Source: Candidatus Krumholzibacteriota bacterium (lineage in GTDB: Bacteria; Krumholzibacteriota; Krumholzibacteriia; Krumholzibacteriales; Krumholzibacteriaceae). From it: DNA of 64,000 nucleotides. Below the pieces are notes generated by a model, which saw only the letters and a program-made list of their open reading frames with translations, was not told where the DNA came from and ran no database searches. The translations under genes and the position numbers were made by a program. Within the stretch, counting starts at the first letter, position 1, and every line of letters begins with the position of its first letter. This document shows, piece by piece, positions 35,530 through 42,444 of the stretch. The stretch is from the NCBI GenBank assembly GCA_016932415.1, contig JAFGCX010000018.1, forward strand, positions 86,682-150,681, read 5' to 3'.

Positions 35530-36879
35530 ATGTCACTTATCCTGGTAGTGGATGATCTTCTTAACCTCGCTCAGCAGTACGCCTATGACCTGAAAAGGGT
35601 CGGCGGATTCGACGTGATTATCGCCACCGGCGGGGCGCAGGCTCTTGAGATGATCTCCGGCGAGGCGGTCGACTGCGTGATACTCGACCTCGAGATGCCT
35701 GGAGTGGACGGGTTCGAAGTGCTCCGGACGATGAAAGAACGACGGATAGGTATTCCTGTGATAGTCTACACCGGGACCGGCGATTTTGACAGGTGCGTAA
35801 AAGCGGTCAATCTCGGGGCGTACGGGTTTATCGACAAGTCGGAGTCGATGGAAAGAGTCGCGCTCGAGGTGAAGAATGCTCTCGAGAGGAACCGGCTCGA
35901 GGTCGAAGTAAAGTCGCTCAGGCAGGAAACCGGAAGAGGCACTCCGCTGACAGGCTCGAGCAGGGCGATGGAGGACCTCAGGGAGCAGATAGGGCGGATA
36001 GCCCCGTTCCCCGGCACCGTACTCGTCGTCGGGGAAAGCGGGACGGGAAAGGAACTCGTCGCGAGAGAACTGCACAGGCTCGGACCGGGAGAAAAGACTC
36101 CCTTTGTCGCCGTCAACAGCGCCGCTTTTCCGGAAAATCTCATTGAAAGCGAACTTTTCGGACATGAGCGTGGGGCTTTCACCGGGGCAAGCAGGTTGCA
36201 CAGGGGAGCGTTCGAGCGGGCGACGGGAGGCACCCTATTCCTCGACGAGATAGGAGAACTTCCTCTTCCCGCCCAGGCGAAGCTTCTTCGGGTCCTGGAG
36301 GAAAAGAAGATAACGAGGATCGGAGGCGAAAAGAGTATCGGCGTCGACGCGAGAGTCGTTACCGCGACGAACCGGGATCTTGAATCGCTCCAGGCGGAGG
36401 GGAGATTCAGGCAGGATCTTTACTATCGGCTCAATGTCCATATCCTGCGGATACCGCCGCTGCGGGAGCGCAAGTCGGATATTGCCGAACTGACAGACCA
36501 TTTCCTGAGGAGTATCTGCTCTGGCTACGGTATCAGGGAGAAGAAGCTTGACGATGGGGTCCTCGATCTTCTTTCCCGGTACGACTGGAAACGGAACAAT
36601 GTACGCGAATTGAGGAATATTATCGAGAGGATGATAATAGCCTCCGATGCCGGCCTGATACAGATCGGCCACGTTCCGGCGGAAGTGGCGGGGAGAGGCC
36701 CGGCCGGGAAGGGGCCCCGGACTTTTCAGGAGATGAAATCGGAATCAGAGCGCCGGATAATCATTTCGGCCCTTGAGCGAAACGGCTGGCAGATCACGAC
36801 TACCGCCGCCGAACTCGGCCTGGCAGATCACTCGAGCCTTCTCAAGATCATGAGACGGCATAATATCAAAAGAAAATAA
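35530..36879 (+). CDS. NtrC-type sigma-54 response regulator
   Basis: A 449-residue response regulator. The receiver domain has phospho-acceptor Asp53 in CVILDLEMP and the acidic pair VVDD at the start. The AAA+ domain shows [14 protein letters not shown], the sigma-54 contact loop [19 protein letters not shown] and PPLRERKSDIAEL. A Fis-type helix-turn-helix ends the protein (ITTTAAELGLADHSSLLKIM). GTGAGG is five bases before the ATG. It is phosphorylated presumably by the kinase upstream. Two palindromes that could be its binding sites begin four bases after its stop codon, ahead of a -24/-12 promoter, so the next gene is a likely target. Confidence 0.95.
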   Translation: MSLILVVDDLLNLAQQYAYDLKRVGGFDVIIATGGAQALEMISGEAVDCVILDLEMPGVDGFEVLRTMKERRIGIPVIVYTGTGDFDRCVKAVNLGAYGFIDKSESMERVALEVKNALERNRLEVEVKSLRQETGRGTPLTGSSRAMEDLREQIGRIAPFPGTVLVVGESGTGKELVARELHRLGPGEKTPFVAVNSAAFPENLIESELFGHERGAFTGASRLHRGAFERATGGTLFLDEIGELPLPAQAKLLRVLEEKKITRIGGEKSIGVDARVVTATNRDLESLQAEGRFRQDLYYRLNVHILRIPPLRERKSDIAELTDHFLRSICSGYGIREKKLDDGVLDLLSRYDWKRNNVRELRNIIERMIIASDAGLIQIGHVPAEVAGRGPAGKGPRTFQEMKSESERRIIISALERNGWQITTTAAELGLADHSSLLKIMRRHNIKRK

Positions 36880-36882
36880 TCA

Positions 36883-36900
36883 TGTGTCCATGGGGACACA
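36883..36900. promoter_or_regulatory. Candidate enhancer site 1 (TGTCC-N4-GGACA palindrome)
   Basis: A perfect inverted repeat TGTGTCC-ATGG-GGACACA. Its centre is 34 bases (about three helical turns) from that of site 2, and about 150 bases upstream of the -24/-12 promoter, the usual place for binding by a sigma-54 activator. Confidence 0.65.
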
Positions 36901-36917
36901 TTTCTGTGATCAAATAA

Positions 36918-36933
36918 GTGTCCAAATGGACAC
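36918..36933. promoter_or_regulatory. Candidate enhancer site 2 (TGTCC-N4-GGACA palindrome)
   Basis: A perfect inverted repeat GTGTCC-AAAT-GGACAC with the same half-sites as site 1. The pair is probably bound by the adjacent response regulator; that assignment is inference. Confidence 0.65.
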
Positions 36934-37029
36934 AAAAGGAGACGTCTTTTTCCCCGCCGCGATTTGCTTCGCTTTTCATCCATTTGTAAAATAACAAGAT
37001 ACGACTGGCATCAATTGCTTTCCCTTCGC

Positions 37030-37044
37030 TGGCCTTCCGCTTGC
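37030..37044 (+). promoter_or_regulatory. Sigma-54 (-24/-12) promoter of the TPR lipoprotein gene
   Basis: TGGCCTTCCGCTTGC has GG and GC separated by exactly ten bases, as RpoN requires, and matches TGG-N...TTGC. Transcription would start near 37056, about 60 bases before the ATG at 37115. Confidence 0.65.
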
Positions 37045-37114
37045 CCTGCTAAAGGTACAGGAACGGTCAAGGAGTCAACGCCCGGGAAGGGCAAAACCTG
37101 AAAGGAGGGTCACA

Positions 37115-38218
37115 ATGTTGAATACGTCTGGAAGAACGAGGAGAGCAGTAGCCGGCGTAGCATGCATCGTGATGCTTGTCATATCCATGGCGCTGTCAGG
37201 CTGTGGAAACGAGGAAGGAAAGAGCAGCAGGGGGATCAGGGTCGAAAGGATCACCAGGGATGATCCGGCGAAGAGGGCAACGGCTGAGCAGCCGGAAGTC
37301 GCCGCCATCGCGCCCGCGATTGAAGAAGCAGAGCCGGAGGCGGAGAGAGTCAGCGCCGCTGACCGGGAAGTCTCCTATGAAGAAGCAGAGGAAGCGTATT
37401 TTGAAAAACGGTATGCCGAAGCGACTGAACTGTTCGGTTATTATACCGATCGCAAGAGCGAGAACCCGTGGGGATTTTTCATGCTGGGTCTATCGGCATG
37501 GAAGGCAAAAGATTACGAGACGGCTGAACGGGGTTTTCAGACTGCCATCCGGCTCGATCCGAACCATGTAAAAAGCTGGCTTGGCATGAGCAGGGTCCTT
37601 CTTGATACGGGACGGCCTCTCGAGTCGCTCGAGACCACCGGCAGGGCGCTCGAGATCGACAGCGGATCGAACGACGCTTTCCGGCTTCAGGGAAGAGCCT
37701 GCCACCAGCTCGGCAGAAGCGAAGAGGCGATCGACGCCTACCGCCGGGCGATCGTCATCGATATCAATGACGCGTGGTCGATGAACAATCTTGCCCTGAT
37801 ACTTATCGAGGAAGGCAGGTTCGATGAGGCCCTCGCGCCGCTCGCCCGCGCTACCGAGCTCAGGGACGATATCGCAGTCTTTCAGAACAATCTCGGAATG
37901 GCGCTCGAGCACACCGGTCATTTCAAAGCTGCCGCCGAAGCGTATGCCTCCGCGGTCAAGATCGATGAATCTTATGAAAAGGCTTATGAGAACCAGCTTC
38001 GCGTGGAAGGGGTCGTGGAGGATCCAGGCAGGGAAAGTATCGATCTAGTCTCTCTCGCCGCCTCTTTCGCCGAAAGTATCCCGGGCTGGGAGGTGGCAGG
38101 AGTGGAAGAAAGCGCTCCGGCAGCCGCGCTCACAGTACCGGAATCCGCCGCAACAGCGACGGGAAGCATAGCCTCGATAAACCCGGCCGATTCCATCGCG
38201 GGAGGGAATGACAGATAA
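37115..38218 (+). CDS. TPR-repeat lipoprotein
   Basis: A 367-residue exported lipoprotein: signal peptide with lipobox ALSGC (Cys near 29), an acidic Ala/Glu-rich linker, and about five tetratricopeptide repeats between 85 and 300 (EEAEEAYFEKRYAEATELFGYY, WGFFMLGLSAWKAKDYETAERG, AFRLQGRACHQLGRSEEAIDAY and others). The last 65 residues are low in complexity (Ala, Ser, Pro). TPR arrays bind other proteins, so this may be an envelope scaffold. AGGAGG precedes the ATG. The upstream region carries a -24/-12 promoter and two palindromes, so expression is probably controlled by the neighbouring two-component pair. Confidence 0.85.
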   Translation: MLNTSGRTRRAVAGVACIVMLVISMALSGCGNEEGKSSRGIRVERITRDDPAKRATAEQPEVAAIAPAIEEAEPEAERVSAADREVSYEEAEEAYFEKRYAEATELFGYYTDRKSENPWGFFMLGLSAWKAKDYETAERGFQTAIRLDPNHVKSWLGMSRVLLDTGRPLESLETTGRALEIDSGSNDAFRLQGRACHQLGRSEEAIDAYRRAIVIDINDAWSMNNLALILIEEGRFDEALAPLARATELRDDIAVFQNNLGMALEHTGHFKAAAEAYASAVKIDESYEKAYENQLRVEGVVEDPGRESIDLVSLAASFAESIPGWEVAGVEESAPAAALTVPESAATATGSIASINPADSIAGGNDR

Positions 38219-38256
38219 GAACCAGGATCTCTGGTGTGGTGATGACGCGGGGATGG

Positions 38257-38292
38257 AAGGTCCCGCTCCGGAAAGCCCGGGGCGGGACCTTT
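38257..38292 (+). terminator. Terminator after the TPR lipoprotein gene
   Basis: AAGGTCCCGC (38257-38266) pairs with GCGGGACCTT (38282-38291), with an inner CCGG/CCGG helix. The T run is short (TTT). Confidence 0.55.
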
Positions 38293-38463
38293 GCTGTTGA
38301 AAAGAATAAAGTCTGATAGGCCTGATAATTCAATCAGCCGGGAGGACCCTGCCTTCAACTCTCCTTGATAATGACGCGGTTATATGAGAGAATACTCCCG
38401 TGGCTCCAGGGATGGGGCGATGAGATCGATGAAGATCGAAAATACCTGCCGAAAGGAAAGAGT

Positions 38464-38970
38464 ATGGAAAAGAAAAGAGATCTTACTACCCTGGAAGTGC
38501 TGAGTATCGGAATAAAATCCGAGATCGACGCAGTCAAGCTCTACACGAAGATGAAAGATATGGTCGAGACCGATGATCTGAAGGAAAAGATGGATTTTCT
38601 CATCTCCCAGGAACAGAAGCATGAGCAGATCCTGACAGAGGTATACAGGAAAAAGTCACCCGATGTCGACCTGGCCCTCCCCAAAAACTCGATCGTCCCG
38701 ATGATAGACGAAGTGCTTGGGAGGGAATCGACGCTGAAGGAACTCTTTCAGGTAGCGATGAAAGCGGAACAGCTCGCGCAGAAGTTCTACGCCGACCTCG
38801 CCGCGAAGACATCCGATTCAAACGCGAAATCGATCCTTCTCTACATGGCAAGCATGGAACAGAGCCACTACGCGATCCTCCAGGCCGAATTCGGCCAGAT
38901 GGAGATGTTGAACACTGAAGACGCTACGAATTTCCTCGACAGTGAAGGCCTGATGTTCATGGGGCCATAG
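38464..38970 (+). CDS. Ferritin-like diiron protein (rubrerythrin-related)
   Basis: A 168-residue four-helix protein. Ligand motifs are SEIDAVKLYTKM (helix 1), SQEQKHEQIL (helix 2), AEQLAQKFYADL (helix 3) and MEQSHYAIL (helix 4), the spacing of ferritin-like diiron sites. The ATG at 38464 is chosen because AAAGGAAAGAG precedes it; the frame stays open upstream but the extension is not conserved-looking. It is a distant paralogue of the 9051 product and, like it, lacks a rubredoxin domain. The methyltransferase gene starts 26 bases after the stop. A role in iron handling or peroxide removal is likely. Confidence 0.85.
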   Translation: MEKKRDLTTLEVLSIGIKSEIDAVKLYTKMKDMVETDDLKEKMDFLISQEQKHEQILTEVYRKKSPDVDLALPKNSIVPMIDEVLGRESTLKELFQVAMKAEQLAQKFYADLAAKTSDSNAKSILLYMASMEQSHYAILQAEFGQMEMLNTEDATNFLDSEGLMFMGP

Positions 38971-38996
38971 GCCCCCCGCGTCGAATAGAGAGAGAT

Positions 38997-39752
38997 TTGC
39001 GTAAAAGAGTTTACGATCCAGATATCCCGGCCAATCTCGCTCCCGGTAAACCGGCCGATGAAGGCGATCTTATTATAAGTCGCAGGTACAGGCTTGTGTC
39101 CTCACTGTCCCCCTCCCGGGGCGGGCTCTTCCTTGATTTCGGCTGCGGCAACGGAGCCCAGACATTCCTTTTCGCGGAGGATTTTCCCCTCCTTGCCGGC
39201 GTCGATATAGGGATCAGCCACCTTCGCCAGCTCAGGATCGAAGCGGAGAGGAAAGGTCTCGGGGGAAAAATCATTCCGATCCGCTACGATGGATACTCGA
39301 TACCTCTTTCCGATTCATCTGTCGATTACTGCGTATCATTCGAAGTCCTCGAGCACGTGAAGGATGAAAAGCGCGTTCTCTGCGAACTGGCAAGGGTCCT
39401 TAAGCCGGGGGGCATACTGGCCGTATCGGTTCCGAACAGGTGGTGGATATTCGAGACGCATGGCGCCGATCTGCCCCTTCTGCCGTGGAACAGGATCCCG
39501 TTTTTCAGTTGGCTTCCCCGCGCGATCCACGACCGGTATGCCAGGGCGAGGATATATACGAAAAGGGAGATCATCGGAAAACTCCGGGAGAGCGGTCTTG
39601 AAATCATAAGGGATGTCTATGTGACAGCTCCGATGGATGTCGTGAGATGGAGCTGGCTGAAAAGGACCCTGCGATCGACCATCTTCAGAAAAGACAGTTG
39701 CCGACTGCCCGTGCTATCGACCGCGATTCTCGTCGTAGCGGAAAAAAGATAG
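38997..39752 (+). CDS. Class I SAM-dependent methyltransferase
   Basis: A 251-residue cytoplasmic methyltransferase. SAM-binding motif I is LFLDFGCGNGAQTF, with the acidic residue after strand 2 in LLAGVDIG. Motif IV/post-I is DYCVSFEVLEHVKDEKRVLCELARVLKPGG, typical of the Methyltransf_11/UbiE-like group. The start is TTG with only a weak GAGAGA upstream, so a few residues either way are possible. The C-terminal part is rich in aromatic residues and could bind a lipid or polyprenyl substrate. The target is unknown. Confidence 0.9.
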   Translation: MRKRVYDPDIPANLAPGKPADEGDLIISRRYRLVSSLSPSRGGLFLDFGCGNGAQTFLFAEDFPLLAGVDIGISHLRQLRIEAERKGLGGKIIPIRYDGYSIPLSDSSVDYCVSFEVLEHVKDEKRVLCELARVLKPGGILAVSVPNRWWIFETHGADLPLLPWNRIPFFSWLPRAIHDRYARARIYTKREIIGKLRESGLEIIRDVYVTAPMDVVRWSWLKRTLRSTIFRKDSCRLPVLSTAILVVAEKR

Positions 39753-39759
39753 AAGAAGA

Positions 39760-39793
39760 CCCGGCCGCGATCCTTGCTCTGGTCGCGGCCGGG
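39760..39793. terminator. GC-rich hairpin between convergent genes
   Basis: CCCGGCCGCGA (39760-39770) and TCGCGGCCGGG (39783-39793) form a perfect 11-bp stem. There is no clear T run on either side, so its strength as a terminator is uncertain. Confidence 0.45.
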
Positions 39794-39830
39794 GAGATTC
39801 GTTGCTGTCCGGCATCTGCCGGCAAGCCAG

Positions 39831-42119
39831 TTACCTCAGAAGAATCAGCTTTTTCGCTTCCACCTGTCCCGCGGCGAGGAACTTGCAGAAATATATCCCG
39901 CTTGAAAGCTGTTTCCCCTTGTCGTTTTTTCCATCCCAGTCGACCCTGTGTATTCCTGCCTCGACAGTTTTGGCCGAAAGGAGAGTCCTGACCTTTCGGC
40001 CGGAGACGTCATAGATCACGAGGGTGACCTTCGTCTCCCTTTCGAGCGAATACTCGATCGTCGTAGCGGGGTTGAAAGGATTCGGGTAAGACCCTCTCAG
40101 GTTCGTTTTGAACGGAGGAGAGGGAGAGTCGTCGTCAACGGTATAGGCGGGGATACCGGCGAGCCTCAGATCGCGGCAGGTGATCCCCTGGTCGTCTGTC
40201 GTCACGATCTCCATAAGGTAGAGTCCGCCTGCGAAAGGAGTCGTATCCCAGGTGAGAAAATCGATTATTCCGTTTCCATGGGCGATCCCGGTGTCGACCT
40301 GTATCCATCCCGATCTCAACGAAGCGTTGTCGATCGGAGGTGACGATCCGCCATCTTCGGGAGGAGAGACCTTAATATAGCCGCTTACCCAGCCATCCCC
40401 TCCGGCTCCGTCGAGGTCGTAACCTTCGAGGGTCGTCTGTCCCTCGTCATTCTCTCCCGTCTCGTAATCGTTGTCTTCGGTGCTTCCGCCTCCCCATGGA
40501 TCCATGAAATCGAGGGAGGTATCGGTATTGCCCGTCGCCGGCGGCGGATTGACAGCTTCGTAATAGGTAGTCGTCACCGAACCGAGAGTGACGACATGCC
40601 CGATCGTATCTCCAGCCGCTGTCGTATCCTGGACGAGCATGAGAATGTCCTCTCCGTCCGATTCGAATTCGCGGATCATCTCTCCCAGGCCGGTCGCGTC
40701 GGAGACTTCGCCGTGTTCGACAGACCATCCCGACTGTCCGTGGCCTTCGAGATACGATTCGATCCCCGAGACCATCCCGTCCGGAGTCGTGCCGTTCTCA
40801 TCGGTGCCCATCGCGTCCTGGAGTTCGCGGGCCATTTCCTCGCCGCTCTGCTCAGGTTTTGCTTCGTCGCCGTTTGGATTATCCAGCTCGCCATGGCCAT
40901 TGTCGGCGAAATACTTAAGACACGAAGCTGCCGCGGTCGGCGCGCAGGAGGTCGAATCATAATCGGTTCCGAGTCCGAGCTGGTCGATCTCCGTCAGGTC
41001 CCTGTGATATTCGAAGGAGATCGGGTAGATCAACAGTTCGGCGGTGCCGGGAGAGAAGAATTCGTCATCTATTTTGTAGGTGATATCGAAGAATGAGTCG
41101 ATCGCGAAATTACCGACCGAGTCCTCGTCGAAATTCTCGAATTCAGGGATCGGCGGAGTAGGATCGACAAAGACGATGACGGTGTCCCTGAGATATCCGT
41201 AGGGAGGAACGAACAGGCGCGATTCGAACTCGACTACCTGTCCCTCGAACGGCTCCGATCCCGGATCGAAATATCCGCAGAAACCGTCGCCTGGGCCGAG
41301 AGGATATATCGTCTTGTATCCGGGCCCCCATCCCTCCGGATCGATCCAGAAATCGGTGAACGGCCCTGTATCGCCTTCATGACGGTACGCGAAGACAGCT
41401 TCAAGGATCTCGCAGTTTTTGCAGCCTGACACTGACGTTGAGAGCTTTATCATTCCTTCCATCGGGCCGTCATGCTCGGCGACAGCGACGTCGGACATAT
41501 AGGCGGTCGGAACGTGCAGGTGCGCGCGGGGCGCATAGTACGGGCGTATCTCTTCTGTTATGTAATGAAATTCTCCAACCTGGATCCCGTCTTTTCTGAA
41601 GACCGGCACCGGCGGCATCATCGGATCCGATTCATAATTCTCGAAGTAGGGAGGCCACTGATCGATGATCGATGAGATGTGGATAGGCGCGTATGTCACC
41701 AGCGTATCGCCAGGCATCCCGTCGAGCTCGATCTGAAAGAAGACATCGAAGAAACTTTCGGCGGGAAAATCGATCCCGGGAGTGAGCGGCTTGACCTTGC
41801 CCGGCGATGGGAGCCCGTCATTCAGCCCCACCTTTATGCCGGGACCTTTGAGGTCGAGGGCGATGATCTCTGTCTCGATAATAAGAAATTCCGGATCGAG
41901 CGGATCGGGAAACGGATCGGAGAATAGAATATCGCAATCTCCGAAGACGTGCACCGTATCGGGCGGCCCAAAATCCCAGATATGAAGGACGATCCTCGCT
42001 TCCTGGCCGACCTTGACTTCAGTCGGGCCCGCGGAAGCGCTGACCGCTATCCCGGCGCAGAGAGCGGCGGCAATGATCAGCGCCGCCATGAGCCGGAGAG
42101 GGCGTTGGCAGTATTTCAC
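39831..42119 (-). CDS. Secreted protein with C39-like cysteine-peptidase domain and sorting tail
   Basis: A 762-residue exported protein. The GTG start at 42119 has AGGAGG six bases upstream and gives a clean signal peptide (MAALIIAAALCAGIAVSASA). About 360 residues of beta-rich sequence lead to a C39-like papain-fold segment: Cys in YDSTSCAPTAAASCLKYF (near 390), His in IGHVVTLGSV (near 508) and Asp in FMDPWGGG (near 538). An acidic insert (ENDEGQTTLEGYD) follows. A GLYLMEIVTTD segment comes next, then the sorting domain (YPNPFNPATTIEY...YDVSGRKVRTLL...SGIYF) ending in ILLR. The triad looks intact, so a surface protease or isopeptidase is possible; the target is unknown. Confidence 0.83.
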   Translation of the reverse strand: MKYCQRPLRLMAALIIAAALCAGIAVSASAGPTEVKVGQEARIVLHIWDFGPPDTVHVFGDCDILFSDPFPDPLDPEFLIIETEIIALDLKGPGIKVGLNDGLPSPGKVKPLTPGIDFPAESFFDVFFQIELDGMPGDTLVTYAPIHISSIIDQWPPYFENYESDPMMPPVPVFRKDGIQVGEFHYITEEIRPYYAPRAHLHVPTAYMSDVAVAEHDGPMEGMIKLSTSVSGCKNCEILEAVFAYRHEGDTGPFTDFWIDPEGWGPGYKTIYPLGPGDGFCGYFDPGSEPFEGQVVEFESRLFVPPYGYLRDTVIVFVDPTPPIPEFENFDEDSVGNFAIDSFFDITYKIDDEFFSPGTAELLIYPISFEYHRDLTEIDQLGLGTDYDSTSCAPTAAASCLKYFADNGHGELDNPNGDEAKPEQSGEEMARELQDAMGTDENGTTPDGMVSGIESYLEGHGQSGWSVEHGEVSDATGLGEMIREFESDGEDILMLVQDTTAAGDTIGHVVTLGSVTTTYYEAVNPPPATGNTDTSLDFMDPWGGGSTEDNDYETGENDEGQTTLEGYDLDGAGGDGWVSGYIKVSPPEDGGSSPPIDNASLRSGWIQVDTGIAHGNGIIDFLTWDTTPFAGGLYLMEIVTTDDQGITCRDLRLAGIPAYTVDDDSPSPPFKTNLRGSYPNPFNPATTIEYSLERETKVTLVIYDVSGRKVRTLLSAKTVEAGIHRVDWDGKNDKGKQLSSGIYFCKFLAAGQVEAKKLILLR

Positions 42120-42249
42120 AGGGGACCTCCTTTGGCGATGGCCGAATGTCGCAGGTGGCAAGACCAGGAAATCGCTGTCAGCATATTTTCTTTTGTGTGA
42201 AGTTTCTATTCCCGGACCCGCTTCGAACCGGTAAATTTTAACGGAATAG

Positions 42250-42278
42250 ATGTTATCATATATCTGCTTCTTTTTCAA
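42250..42278 (-). promoter_or_regulatory. Promoter for the C39-like protein gene
   Basis: On the minus strand TTGAAA (42273-42278), a 17-base spacer and TAACAT (42250-42255). It lies about 130 bases before the GTG at 42119, within the 320-base divergent gap; the rest of the gap shows only AT-rich sequence. Confidence 0.5.
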
Positions 42279-42401
42279 GAAAATTGGGTTTGGGCTTTAC
42301 AACCGCCTGTCCGGATATTATTTTTAAGCCGTAAGGGAGAGAAAAATATTCACCTCGACAAAATACCCCACCATAAATTCGATGAATTCTTCTGTTCGAT
42401 G

Positions 42402-42410
42402 TGCTATAAT
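42402..42410 (+). promoter_or_regulatory. Extended -10 promoter for the divergent surface-protein gene
   Basis: TG-C-TATAAT is a perfect extended -10 element. No clear -35 is present. It is about 35 bases before the ATG. Confidence 0.55.
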
Positions 42411-42444
42411 ACCGGCACAGCCAACTGACAAAAGGAGGATCATG

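Noticed and set aside
37004-37020. Second -24/-12 promoter, TGGCATCAATTGC
   Set aside because: GG and GC are eight, not ten, bases apart; the site at 37030-37044 has correct spacing.
40596-41096. 166-residue plus-strand frame
   Set aside because: Opposite the C39-like surface protein gene; antisense shadow.
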